Assembly: GCA_902784065.1 (NCBI GenBank)
Contig: CACZTJ010000002.1
Location: forward strand, 1-50,092
Length of the DNA stretch: 50,092 nucleotides
Reading direction: 5' to 3'
Origin: an uncultured Prevotellaceae bacterium
Lineage (GTDB): Bacteria; Bacteroidota; Bacteroidia; Bacteroidales; Bacteroidaceae
Shown: positions 40,961 to 49,932 of the stretch, in pieces
Numbering within the stretch: the stretch's first letter is position 1
How the letters are laid out: every line of letters starts with the position of its first letter
Made by a program: the position numbers and the translations under genes
Notes under the pieces: generated by a model
Seen by the model: only the letters and a program-made list of their open reading frames with translations
Told to the model about the DNA's origin: nothing
Database searches by the model: none

Positions 40961-43081
40961 TTAATATGCTAAGACTGGCCAAAGATCTCGAATCCGTTGT
41001 TCGGGATCCCATTCGCCTTTGAAGGTCCAAGCGGCTGTAAACCCGTGGAACTCGGTATCTTCGTCGGACTGTTCCAGATTGTTTCTCAGCCAACCACTAT
41101 GGCCGCCTTCGCGACTACAGTTATAATAATAGGTGCGAACACCCCATGGACAGGGGTCGAGCACCTTGTCGCTGTAGGCGTAGCTGATGTTGGTGTCGAG
41201 AATCTGTTTCGACAGGCGACAGTTCAACAGGAAGAACTTGGAGTCGTGATGGTAACGGCCCAGCATGGTGGGCGACTTGGCATCGAAGAAAGAATCCTTG
41301 ATGACGAGCTTCTTGGACTTGTCGCCCCTACCGTCGTGCCAGATGATGGCCCGACTATCACCTAAGAAATGACAGCGCGTAACGAAGCACCAGCCACGAG
41401 GACAGAGAAAATCGACACCCGGACAACGCAGAAAGAGGTCGGCATGATAATACATGCCGCTGGCATTGGGCGCCCAGAGTGAGAGGGCATCGTTGCCGTC
41501 GGCCCATACGTTACTATTGATGACGATGGTGCGAGTGGCAGTGCCGTAAATCGCCATCTGATGGGTGGTATTACCCGGCTCCACCGCAGTACCATAATTA
41601 TTATAGACTGTCAAGCCGCTGATGATGCAATCGTCGGCTCCCTCCTGCAACACAATGACACCATTGCCCACGGGCTTGCCGTGATACTCGGTAATGGCCC
41701 GCGTCTTGGCGGTCTCTGCCAAAACCAGTACAGTGCTGTCGCGATCCTCTCCTACCAGCACGATATTCGGGCGGTCGATGATGACCTTCTGATGATAGGT
41801 GCCCTTGCGGATCAGAATCTTATAGGGCACTGAGGGTTGGGCTGGCGCCTGCTCGATAGCCAGTTGGATGCTGTCGCCAGGATTAACCACAACGTCGAAG
41901 CCGGCAATGTTGACAACAGGTTTGCGGAACCACTCGATGATACCTTTCTCGTTGGCCCCTTTTGAATGAAGGTCTAAAGCCACCTTGTTGGCAGGATCGT
42001 ATTTCTCTGCCCACTTCTCATAAAGCGGATAGAGGCTGGCAGGACCATTGGTGTACCAAGCATAGCCATTACGTCGCTCACCACCAATCTGATACAAATG
42101 GCGACGGGGCAAGCCATCACGATCGCAGACATAGGGCTCGCAATACTCCAGATCGTAGAAACGTGCCCACAACGGCTCTGCCTGAGGGTCTTTCTCCAGA
42201 CGCGTATCCTGATCGTAGCTACCCCGCTGACCTGTACGCACCAACTTATAGCCCGTGAGTTTGTACTTATCGAACCAGCGCATGGCAGCATGAACGGCCT
42301 GCTTCGCACGGTTATCAGGATGGGGCAGCTCCATCAACAGATGGGTGAGCGAGGCACTCTCCATCGAGCAATAGGAAGGCAACTCATAGGCTCGTGCAGG
42401 GGCCGGTTTCAGTGTCACACGATCATGCTGCTGGCACCATACCGTGAGCTGACCATCTGTCACAATCTGCGTGGCAAGAATGCACTCTATACCCTTATCA
42501 AAGGCCGCCGACATCTGCTTGCGCAAAGCCTGATCAGTCAGGTCGCCCTGATAGGGCTCTTTCTGAGCAATCATATCACGAAGCAAGGTCAGCGTATTCA
42601 CCATCGCGTTATCGTTGTAGGTGATATGAATCTGATAGTCACGCATATCAGGCCAGAACTGAGGCCAGCCACCATTAGCATACTGTCCACTCAGCAGATA
42701 GGCTACACCCTTGCGGAACCCTTCGCGATAACGGGGATCACGGGTATATTGATAGAGTCGTGCGAGGAAAATCATCTGGATGGTCGTCGCATCATTATCA
42801 GTTGTGGAGTCGTCGCGTCTCTGCTTGTCTTTCAGCAGTTGGGTTCTTTCCTCATCGGAGACAGGCTGCGCCATATCGATGTTCTTGGGCCAGCCGCCCG
42901 TCACACGTTGGTACAACAGTAGCTGATCGCCCACCTGACGGGCTTCGTCTGTCTTGAAGAATGCAGGATCAGTGGTACGCATCAGATTCTTAAAGGCCGG
43001 CTGAGCCACAGCAGGCATCCACATCTGCAGCAGAAAGAGGCCTACGATCAACCATCTGTGCGTATAAAGTTTATGCTTCAT
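40961..43081 (-). CDS. PL10 pectate lyase fused to CE8-like pectin methylesterase
   Basis: Secreted protein of 706 residues with a signal peptide (to about 26). Residues about 30-375 are a family 10 pectate lyase: TGGWPKNIDMA (near 61), DNDATTIQMIFLARLYQYTRDPRYREGF, and QYANGGWPQFWP. Residues about 395-700 are a beta-helix resembling pectin methylesterase (CE8): KGTYHQKVII, Q508 in HQMAIYGT, D531 in DGNDALSL, D557 in GVDFLCPRG and LGRYHH. The two Asp and the Gln are kept, but the usual GYQDTLY, DFIFG and LGRPW wording is not. It pairs demethylation with lyase cutting, producing ends suited to the GH105 enzyme. Confidence 0.88.
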   Translation of the reverse strand: MKHKLYTHRWLIVGLFLLQMWMPAVAQPAFKNLMRTTDPAFFKTDEARQVGDQLLLYQRVTGGWPKNIDMAQPVSDEERTQLLKDKQRRDDSTTDNDATTIQMIFLARLYQYTRDPRYREGFRKGVAYLLSGQYANGGWPQFWPDMRDYQIHITYNDNAMVNTLTLLRDMIAQKEPYQGDLTDQALRKQMSAAFDKGIECILATQIVTDGQLTVWCQQHDRVTLKPAPARAYELPSYCSMESASLTHLLMELPHPDNRAKQAVHAAMRWFDKYKLTGYKLVRTGQRGSYDQDTRLEKDPQAEPLWARFYDLEYCEPYVCDRDGLPRRHLYQIGGERRNGYAWYTNGPASLYPLYEKWAEKYDPANKVALDLHSKGANEKGIIEWFRKPVVNIAGFDVVVNPGDSIQLAIEQAPAQPSVPYKILIRKGTYHQKVIIDRPNIVLVGEDRDSTVLVLAETAKTRAITEYHGKPVGNGVIVLQEGADDCIISGLTVYNNYGTAVEPGNTTHQMAIYGTATRTIVINSNVWADGNDALSLWAPNASGMYYHADLFLRCPGVDFLCPRGWCFVTRCHFLGDSRAIIWHDGRGDKSKKLVIKDSFFDAKSPTMLGRYHHDSKFFLLNCRLSKQILDTNISYAYSDKVLDPCPWGVRTYYYNCSREGGHSGWLRNNLEQSDEDTEFHGFTAAWTFKGEWDPEQRIRDLWPVLAY

Positions 43082-43123
43082 TTGTAATTTGTTTTAATTG
43101 ATTAGTCTTTTGTTGGTTCAAGA

Positions 43124-43155
43124 AGCAGGACGCCATCTCATCATGACGCCCTGCT
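43124..43155. terminator. Hairpin between the glucan operon and the PL10-CE8 gene
   Basis: 13-bp imperfect stem (AGCAGGACGCCAT, 43124-43136, with 43143-43155), 6-base loop, both mispairs being G-U when read on the minus strand. No T-run follows, so termination is possible but weak; it lies 28 bases after the GH57 stop. Confidence 0.4.
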
Positions 43156-43183
43156 CTATCCAATCTAGTAGTTCATTCAAATG

Positions 43184-44602
43184 TTACTCTGCAGCCTTCA
43201 GCTCCTCGGTTTTCGGCTCTTCTACCTTGGGAGCTTCTGCCTTTTTGGGAGCAGCTTTCTTCTTCGGGGCTGCCTTCTTCTTAGGCGCAGCTTTCTTCTC
43301 AGCTGGCTCCAGCTTCTCGAGACGGGTCTTCAGACGGGTAATCTCCCTATCCTTCATCTCAATCTCATCACCCTGATTCTTAATGGTGGTGAGCAGACCT
43401 TCCAGCTCATCGTTATCGATGCTGAGCGGATAAAGGGCATTCACTCTGTTGATGAAGTCACCAAGGATGTTCATATAGTTGGTGAATGCATCAAACGGAC
43501 CACTGTAGATACCACGATCAAGACCAACGTTAGAGGGCTTGGTAGTCATGAAACGGAAATTATTGGAAGCCTGGAGATAATCCCAGTCTTGATTAATACG
43601 TGGATCGTTAGCGATGCGCAGACGATCAGCTACGCTATAGAGCTTGTTGAAAGCCTCACGCTGCATGGCGTTACCCAGCCAGCAGCTGACATCGCGCTCC
43701 TCATCAACCCAAGAAAGGGTGTCGGGTACGTCGATCTGACCAACACTCTTACATGACATACAGATCTCTGTAGGTGTCATGAAGTTGATGCCCTTCTCTT
43801 TAGCGCAGGCAGGCAGTGCCTTGATGAAGTCGAGGATATTACTGCTCAGAGGCTGGGCGATACCCAGGGCAGAGAGTTCCATGAAGATATTGATGATCTT
43901 CTCTTCCTCTGGGAAGCTGGCGATACGATCGATATACGCATCGGCAAAGAGAGGATAGCCGTCCCACTCTGAATTGTTGAAACGCAGTGAGATATCGTCA
44001 GACAGCTCTACATCACGAAGCAGGAGCTTCAGGTTGGGAGCGATGTTACAGTTATAGACATAATGGGGACTCTTCCAGCCGAGCACATGCTTGGCACCCT
44101 CGGTGAGCATGCCCTTGAAGCCCATAGCAGCAGCCTGAGCACCGATGTCATCGCTATAGATGAGTGAAGAGTTACGGAGCACGGTGGGCTTCTTGCCGAA
44201 GAGCTCCTCGATCTTCTTGGCCTGCTTCTTCACGTCGAGGGCGAAAGTCTCCTCATTGGCGAGTGAGGAAAGACCATGACTGTAGGGCTCTGCCAGGAAC
44301 TCCACACAACCCGTCTCGTTCATCTTCTGCAGCTTCTCCAGCACCTGAGGCGCATGCATCTCCAGCTGCTCGATACCTGTACCTGAAAGTGAGAATGCCA
44401 CCTTGAAGAACTTGCCGTTCTCATTGATCATGTCGTGGAGCGTGTTCAGCGCAGGCATATAGCTACGCTCGGCAATATCAGTGATGCTACGCTCGTTCTC
44501 GTAGTCATCATAGTAATAATGATCAGTACCGATATCAAAGAAACGGTAACGCTTCAGATGAATAATCTGATGTATTTCGAAATATAAACAAATCGTTTTC
44601 AT
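43184..44602 (-). CDS. GH57 alpha-amylase-like protein with altered motif and Lys/Ala/Pro tail
   Basis: Cytoplasmic protein of 472 residues related to GH57 alpha-amylases. HQI replaces the usual HQP in motif 1 (near 11). Glu168 in GFKGMLTEGAKHVLGW is the presumed nucleophile. Where active members have FMDYETFGEH, this one has FMELSALGIA (from 240), so the acid/base Asp is Glu242 and surrounding residues are lost. It may be a non-catalytic or altered amylase-like homologue. A coiled coil (about 400-432) leads to a tail (433-472) with repeated KKAAP units. Last gene of a minus-strand trio with a glycosyltransferase and debranching enzyme. Confidence 0.85.
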   Translation of the reverse strand: MKTICLYFEIHQIIHLKRYRFFDIGTDHYYYDDYENERSITDIAERSYMPALNTLHDMINENGKFFKVAFSLSGTGIEQLEMHAPQVLEKLQKMNETGCVEFLAEPYSHGLSSLANEETFALDVKKQAKKIEELFGKKPTVLRNSSLIYSDDIGAQAAAMGFKGMLTEGAKHVLGWKSPHYVYNCNIAPNLKLLLRDVELSDDISLRFNNSEWDGYPLFADAYIDRIASFPEEEKIINIFMELSALGIAQPLSSNILDFIKALPACAKEKGINFMTPTEICMSCKSVGQIDVPDTLSWVDEERDVSCWLGNAMQREAFNKLYSVADRLRIANDPRINQDWDYLQASNNFRFMTTKPSNVGLDRGIYSGPFDAFTNYMNILGDFINRVNALYPLSIDNDELEGLLTTIKNQGDEIEMKDREITRLKTRLEKLEPAEKKAAPKKKAAPKKKAAPKKAEAPKVEEPKTEELKAAE

Positions 44603-44635
44603 AATTGTTTAATGTTTAATGTTTAACGTATAATA

Positions 44636-45907
44636 TTATTCCTCCCATCCGAGTGTGCGGCGATAGAGTGTGCGGATCCAGCGACCAACCTTCTCCCAAG
44701 TAATCTGATCCACCTCGCGCTTGCCCTCTTCCTTCAGGTACTGGAAGAGCGACTCGTTGTGGCAGATAGAATAGATGGCATCAGCCAGCGCATGGATATC
44801 CCAATAGTCAACCTTGATACAATTGTCGAGGATCTCAGCACAACCCGACTGCTTCGAGATGATCGAAGGCGTGCCGCACTGCATAGCTTCCAGCGGAGAG
44901 ATACCAAAGGGCTCACTCACAGAAGGCATCACATATACATCAGATGCTTTCAGACACTCATAAACCTGCTTCCCGCGCATGAAGCCTGGGAAGTGGAAAC
45001 GATCGGCAATGCCGCGCTCTGCTGCCAAGTGGATCATCGCATCCATCATATCGCCGGAACCTGCCATGCAGAAACGGACGTTACGGGTACGATGAAGCAC
45101 CATTGTAGCAGCCTCAACGAAATACTCAGGACCCTTCTGCATCGTGATACGACCCAGGAAGGTAACCACTTTCTCCTTACCAGTGTGGTCAGGACGAGGA
45201 ATGGCCTGATACTCATCGGGCAATGGGTAAACGGCATTGTGAACGGTGAAGCACTTACGAGGATCCTGGTGGTACTGGTGGATCACCGTCTGACGTGTCA
45301 GCTCTGACACACACATGATGCAGTCGGCCCAGTCCATACCGTTCTTCTCTATCGAATAGACCGTCGGGTTCACCTTTCCACGAGAGCGGTCGAAATCAGT
45401 AGCATGAACGTGGATACACAGAGGCTTACCACTCACCTGCTTAGCATGGATGCCAGCGGGGAAGGTGAGCCAGTCGTGTGCGTGGATGATATCAAACTCC
45501 TCGGCACGGGCCACCTGACCTGCAATGATCGAGTAGTTGTTGATCTCCTCATGCAGATTGCCGGGATAACCTCCAGCAAACTCCATCGCACCGAGATCGT
45601 TCACGTTCATATAGTTAAAGTCAGCATAGATATGCTCACGCAGCTTGAAATAATAATCGGGATCCATGATGTTGCCCACACGCTGCTTCACATAGTCGTA
45701 ATCTACATCACGATAAGCAATGGGCACAGCATTCATGGCAACGATACGGCAAGCGTGCTGGCTCTCATCACCAAACGGATGCGGCAGGCAGAGCACCGTC
45801 TCAATATCGCCCTGAGCTTTCAAGCCTTCAGAAATACCATAATTCGCAGTGGCGAGTCCACCAAATACATGAGGAGGATACTCCCATCCAAACATTAATA
45901 CTTTCAT
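44636..45907 (-). CDS. GT4 glycosyltransferase, glycogen-synthase-like
   Basis: Nucleotide-sugar transferase of 423 residues with the GT-B fold. The N-terminal MFGWEYPPHVFGGLATANYGISEGL is the glycogen/starch synthase-like start, with DIIHAHDWLTFPAG (near 143) and HVHATDFDRSRG. The C-terminal domain has VTFLGRITMQKGPEYFV (Lys/Arg phosphate contacts, near 252) and the E-x7-E element SEPFGISPLEAM (near 335). It is a GT4 rather than GT5 enzyme by wording; an alpha-1,4-glucan synthase role is supported by its debranching-enzyme and amylase-like neighbours. 12 bases after the GH133 gene. Confidence 0.9.
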   Translation of the reverse strand: MKVLMFGWEYPPHVFGGLATANYGISEGLKAQGDIETVLCLPHPFGDESQHACRIVAMNAVPIAYRDVDYDYVKQRVGNIMDPDYYFKLREHIYADFNYMNVNDLGAMEFAGGYPGNLHEEINNYSIIAGQVARAEEFDIIHAHDWLTFPAGIHAKQVSGKPLCIHVHATDFDRSRGKVNPTVYSIEKNGMDWADCIMCVSELTRQTVIHQYHQDPRKCFTVHNAVYPLPDEYQAIPRPDHTGKEKVVTFLGRITMQKGPEYFVEAATMVLHRTRNVRFCMAGSGDMMDAMIHLAAERGIADRFHFPGFMRGKQVYECLKASDVYVMPSVSEPFGISPLEAMQCGTPSIISKQSGCAEILDNCIKVDYWDIHALADAIYSICHNESLFQYLKEEGKREVDQITWEKVGRWIRTLYRRTLGWEE

Positions 45908-45919
45908 CGTCGTTCCTCC

Positions 45920-47899
45920 TTATTTTTGATATGAATACTTATCCATCAGCTCCAACGTGCGCAGAATCTCTGCCACGTTCATCGCAAACGACATGGCACC
46001 ACGTCCGTGGAACGGGGGGTTACCGTCGAAGAGTTCGGAGATGGTTCCGATAGCATGATAGTCCATCTCGTCTTCATAGCCCACCAGCTGGCGCTCAACG
46101 AAGCTCAGGCGACTACGCTTGTAGAGCTTCAGACAAGCCTCCATGTAGAAACCACCGAGCCAAGGCCAAGCTGTTCCCTGATGATAGGCATAGTCACGCT
46201 GTGTCTGCGGACCAACATACATCGGGTTGTAACCACCACTCTTCGGAGAGAGTGAGCGCAAGCCCTTTGGTGTCAGCAACTCACGGGTGCAGACATCTAC
46301 CACACTCCTCATCTGCTCCTGTGTCAGCGGAGAGTAATCGAGTGCAACTGCAAAAATCATGTTAGGACGAACAGACCAGTCCATCATGTTGCCATCCACA
46401 TAGTCGAGCAGATAGCCATACTCATTAACGAAGGTTTCAACAAACGATGCCTTAGTCTTCAGAGCAAGCTCCTCCAGTTTCTCAGCACCCTTGGCATCAC
46501 CCTTCTCTGCAGCCAGTGAAGCGCAGAACTTCAGGGCATTGTACCACAGGGCATTGAACTCAACGATATAACCTGAACGCGGCACAACGGGACGACCGTT
46601 GGCAGTAGAGTTCATCCAGGTTATAGCACGATCACGTCCATTCGAATAGAGCAGACCGTTATCGTCAAGACGAAGATTCGGGTGACCGCCATCAAGGATA
46701 TACTTCACGATATCCTGCAGCAGTTTGCCATACATCTTGAAGCCCTTATCGCGACCTACCTCCTTGACATACTGCTGGATAGCCCATACGCACCAGAGAG
46801 GCACATCAGGCTGCTCGATCTCATAGATCTTCACACTCAGCGGCTTGCCTTCCATGAACTCACGGAGACCACGCTCAGCAGTTCTCATCACCAGCTCAAA
46901 ATAGTCGAACTCGTCAATGGAGAGCGTCAAACCAGGTAGTGCGATAAACGTATCACGGGCACGGGCCTTGAACCAAGGATAACCTGCCAGCAAATAACGG
47001 TCGTCTTTCTTGTCAATCTTCTCCATAGTGCCACTGCGGCGATCGCGGAAGTGGAACTGGTGGGCTGCGCAAAGCAGCATATTGAAGAAGTTATCTCGCG
47101 GTTTGCGATCCTCCACCTCCTCATCCCACAACTTCTTCAGGGATGAAGTCTTGATCTGTGAGGTAGAGCCTGAGAAGACGATGCTCTCGCCTTTCTTGAT
47201 CGGCATCTCGAAATAGCCAGGCACATACAGGTCCTCGTTAGAGGCGTAACCGCGCTCCTGCTCCTTCGGATACTCTATGCCACGATACCAGTCAGGCTGG
47301 AAGACAAACTGATTTTTCTTTGAGAACTGCATATAGAGGTCGGGATAACCGGCATACATACAGGTCTTGATACCACCATCAATCTCGTGATACTCACGGC
47401 TGGCCGTTGAGTTCTCATGCGTAAACTGGCGAACCGAACGGAAGGCCAGGAACGGACGGAAGCGTAAGGTAGTAGCAGAGTGAGCATCTACCAGTGTGTA
47501 ACGGATCAGGATACGATCCTCGTAATGGTGGAAGATCACTTCTTTCTTCAATACAACGCCACCCACGCGATACGTTGTCGTAGGCACGAGACTGGCATCA
47601 AACTCTTTGATGTACTTGTGTCCGTTAGGACTGAATGTGTTGCCCTGATACTTGTGAAGTCCCAAGTTGAATTCAGCTCCATGCTGGATGACCGTACAAT
47701 CGAGCGATGACAAGAGCACATGGTTATCATCATCAAGCTCTGGTACGGGAACCACCAACAAACCATGATACTTACGCGTATTACAATCTACCAGAGTAGA
47801 ACTGCTATACGCACCAGAACGATTGGTCCGGAGTAATTCACGACGGAGACTTTCCTGTAGATTAGTCATCACGGCTTTTTCGAATCGTAAATAGCTCAT
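45920..47899 (-). CDS. Glycogen debranching enzyme (amylo-alpha-1,6-glucosidase, GH133)
   Basis: Hydrolyses alpha-1,6 branch points of glycogen-type glucans. 659 residues, no signal peptide. N-terminal debranching domain (about 20-250: LLRTNRSGAYSSSTLVDCNTRKYHGLLV). Catalytic (alpha/alpha)6 barrel (about 280-650) with AGYPWFKARARDTFIALPG, ITWMNSTANGRPVVPRSGYIVEFNALWYNAL and QRDYAYHQGTAWPWLGGFY, all as in bacterial GH133 enzymes. First gene of the trio with GT4 and GH57, behind a canonical promoter. The set points to storage-polysaccharide turnover in the cytoplasm. Confidence 0.94.
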   Translation of the reverse strand: MSYLRFEKAVMTNLQESLRRELLRTNRSGAYSSSTLVDCNTRKYHGLLVVPVPELDDDNHVLLSSLDCTVIQHGAEFNLGLHKYQGNTFSPNGHKYIKEFDASLVPTTTYRVGGVVLKKEVIFHHYEDRILIRYTLVDAHSATTLRFRPFLAFRSVRQFTHENSTASREYHEIDGGIKTCMYAGYPDLYMQFSKKNQFVFQPDWYRGIEYPKEQERGYASNEDLYVPGYFEMPIKKGESIVFSGSTSQIKTSSLKKLWDEEVEDRKPRDNFFNMLLCAAHQFHFRDRRSGTMEKIDKKDDRYLLAGYPWFKARARDTFIALPGLTLSIDEFDYFELVMRTAERGLREFMEGKPLSVKIYEIEQPDVPLWCVWAIQQYVKEVGRDKGFKMYGKLLQDIVKYILDGGHPNLRLDDNGLLYSNGRDRAITWMNSTANGRPVVPRSGYIVEFNALWYNALKFCASLAAEKGDAKGAEKLEELALKTKASFVETFVNEYGYLLDYVDGNMMDWSVRPNMIFAVALDYSPLTQEQMRSVVDVCTRELLTPKGLRSLSPKSGGYNPMYVGPQTQRDYAYHQGTAWPWLGGFYMEACLKLYKRSRLSFVERQLVGYEDEMDYHAIGTISELFDGNPPFHGRGAMSFAMNVAEILRTLELMDKYSYQK

Positions 47900-47948
47900 A
47901 GTTCCTTAAAGGGTATTTAATTATTGAAAATATTAGTCTTTAATTCTC

Positions 47949-47979
47949 CAAAAGTACGAAAAAAATCGATGTCAGCAAA
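47949..47979 (-). promoter_or_regulatory. Promoter of the GH133-GT4-GH57 operon
   Basis: On the minus strand, -33 TTTG (47976-47979), 19-base spacer, -7 TACTTTTG (47949-47956). Leader about 45 bases to the ATG at 47899. Confidence 0.7.
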
Positions 47980-48013
47980 GAAATTCAAGATATTTAACTA
48001 TTATTTAATACAA

Positions 48014-48037
48014 AAGAGGCTAAAAACTAAGCCTCTT
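48014..48037 (-). terminator. Terminator after the diacylglycerol-kinase-like gene
   Basis: 8-bp stem (AAGAGGCT with AGCCTCTT), 8-base loop, then TTTGTATT on the minus strand. It begins 5 bases past the stop codon. Moderate strength. Confidence 0.65.
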
Positions 48038-48041
48038 CTAT

Positions 48042-49010
48042 TCATTCTGGAATAATAAAATTGATAACCTCTTGTTCTACGCTGATGCGATAAGCACCCA
48101 CCGGCGTCTTCATCAACCGGCCGTCGATACCTACCAGAGCATGTTTAGCCGACTCTACCAACACCTCTCGTGTACGATACGGATGCACACTCCGATGGTT
48201 CAGGAAGCGGCCTGTCACCAAGAGCCAGATGCCCTCTATCAACTGAACCATCTCAGGATGATAGACCACCGACACATCAAGCATCCCGTTATAGGGTACA
48301 GCATTAGGGGTCTGACCGTAACCAGGTCCGCTACCCACACAAAGAGTCATCACCTTGCGGTCGATCACGTCATCATTAATCTTCAGTTTCATCTTATACT
48401 CCATCCGATGGAAGAACATCACAAACAGCGATGACACAAACGACAAGGATCGTGAACCAAAGAGGCGACGCGTCTGTCGGCGCAGATTCATGATATCTGC
48501 CGTCATACCGATATTGATGCAATTCAGGAAATAGCGATGGCATCGTTCGCCATTGGCATTCGAATAGCGAACACAACCGAGGTCCACCTTGCGGATACGT
48601 CGTTTCAAGAGGGTATCCACCGTTGCTTCTATCTCATCACCATCGATCTCCCAAAAATGTGCAAAATCATTCATGATGCCATTGGGGAGCACACCCAAAG
48701 CGATGCCTTCACGCACTTCATTCTCCTCCATCATCAAGCAGTTCACCGCATCATTCAATGCAGAGTCGCCACCAACAATAATTATAGTTTTATAGCCGTT
48801 GGTGATCATCATTTTCATCAGACGTTCCACACTCTCAGCAGTCTCACTCTGCACAAAATCGTATGAAATGTTACGTGCATCAAGCACCTTCTGGATCTTC
48901 TCCCAGCGTTTACGCTTATTGGTGATACCAGCCTTTGGGCAATAAATAATGCCCCATTTTGTTGTCGTTCCCGAGTAAGTCTCGCCTACCCGCTGCTTTT
49001 CTTCTGCCAT
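48042..49010 (-). CDS. Diacylglycerol-kinase-family lipid kinase-like protein
   Basis: Protein of 322 residues with the two-domain fold of bacterial lipid kinases (DgkB/YegS type). N-terminal GIIYCPKAG, ATP-site region TIIIVGGDSALNDAVN (79-90), GVLPNGIMNDFAHFW (near 109), VDLGCVRYSN, NCINIGMTAD (near 163), CVGSGPGYGQTPNAVPYNGMLDVSVV (near 227) and a C-terminal beta sandwich ending in VGIDGRLMKTPVGAYRIS. The family motif GGDGTxNE reads GGDSALND here, which may alter nucleotide use. The lipid substrate is unknown. Its start overlaps the miaA end by 25 bases. Confidence 0.88.
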   Translation of the reverse strand: MAEEKQRVGETYSGTTTKWGIIYCPKAGITNKRKRWEKIQKVLDARNISYDFVQSETAESVERLMKMMITNGYKTIIIVGGDSALNDAVNCLMMEENEVREGIALGVLPNGIMNDFAHFWEIDGDEIEATVDTLLKRRIRKVDLGCVRYSNANGERCHRYFLNCINIGMTADIMNLRRQTRRLFGSRSLSFVSSLFVMFFHRMEYKMKLKINDDVIDRKVMTLCVGSGPGYGQTPNAVPYNGMLDVSVVYHPEMVQLIEGIWLLVTGRFLNHRSVHPYRTREVLVESAKHALVGIDGRLMKTPVGAYRISVEQEVINFIIPE

Positions 49011-49924
49011 ATTGCTTTTATCCTTTCTATCTTTTCTTCCATCGGAAGTGTTGCATCAATCCAGTGAATCACAAAACCCCGTCGCTCCATTCCCCTAAAC
49101 CAGGTCATCTGTCGCTTGGCAAACTGATGGATAGCGATCTCCAATCTGTTGAACATCTCATCATAGGTGAGCTGATTGGTGAGGTATTCTGTAATGAACT
49201 TATATTCCAAACCATAATAAATCAGGTCTTCTGCAGGGATGCCCTCATGGAGCAGGCTCTGAACTTCATCAACCATCCCCTCCTCCAGGCGTTTCTTGAG
49301 CCGTCGCGTAATCTTCTCACGACGCAACTCGCGATCGATGTCTATACCTATTATTATACTATCTACTGAGGGCAACTCACGCCTGGGCGTGGGGTGCTCC
49401 AGATTATAGGTCTCAATCTCTATCGCACGGATGGCACGCTGACACGAATCGACATCGGTGGTGTTATGCATGTTCGAGCCATTCTTCGCCTTCAATTCCG
49501 TCAGCATCTGGGTCAACTCTGCCAGCGATTTCCCTTCCAGACTATCACGCAGCTGCTGATCCTGTGGCACAGGCGACAGCTTATAACCCTTGAGGACAGC
49601 CTCAATATAGAGTCCTGTACCACCACAGAGGACGGGCTCCCTACCCCGCTGACGGATATCCTGATACACATCGTAAAAATCCTGTTGATACTCAAACAGA
49701 TTGTACTTAGTACCCGGCTCCCGGATGTCAATCAGATGATATGAAACCTGTTGTCCGCCAACCACATAATCGGCCAGATCCTTGCCTGTTCCGATGTCCA
49801 TGCGACGATACACCTGACGCGAATCAGCAGAGATCACCTCCCCGCCAATTTCCGATGCCAGTGTGGCGGCTACAGGCGTCTTACCCGATGCCGTCGGCCC
49901 CAATATCGTTATCATCTTATGCAT
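48986..49924 (-). CDS. miaA: tRNA dimethylallyltransferase
   Basis: Adds a dimethylallyl group to A37 of UNN-reading tRNAs (i6A). 312 residues from the ATG at 49924; 49915 is an alternative that leaves the P-loop intact, and the upstream opening to 49945 lies in the promoter. P-loop LGPTASGKTPVA, SADSRQVYRRMDIGTGK (near 40), GGTGLYIEAVLKGY (near 101), DVDSCQRAIRAIE (near 150), and the C-terminal tRNA-binding region FAKRQMTWFR. Family-typical length. The 3' end overlaps the lipid-kinase-like gene by 25 bases. Confidence 0.97.
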   Translation of the reverse strand: MHKMITILGPTASGKTPVAATLASEIGGEVISADSRQVYRRMDIGTGKDLADYVVGGQQVSYHLIDIREPGTKYNLFEYQQDFYDVYQDIRQRGREPVLCGGTGLYIEAVLKGYKLSPVPQDQQLRDSLEGKSLAELTQMLTELKAKNGSNMHNTTDVDSCQRAIRAIEIETYNLEHPTPRRELPSVDSIIIGIDIDRELRREKITRRLKKRLEEGMVDEVQSLLHEGIPAEDLIYYGLEYKFITEYLTNQLTYDEMFNRLEIAIHQFAKRQMTWFRGMERRGFVIHWIDATLPMEEKIERIKAIWQKKSSG

Positions 49925-49932
49925 TCTGTTTG

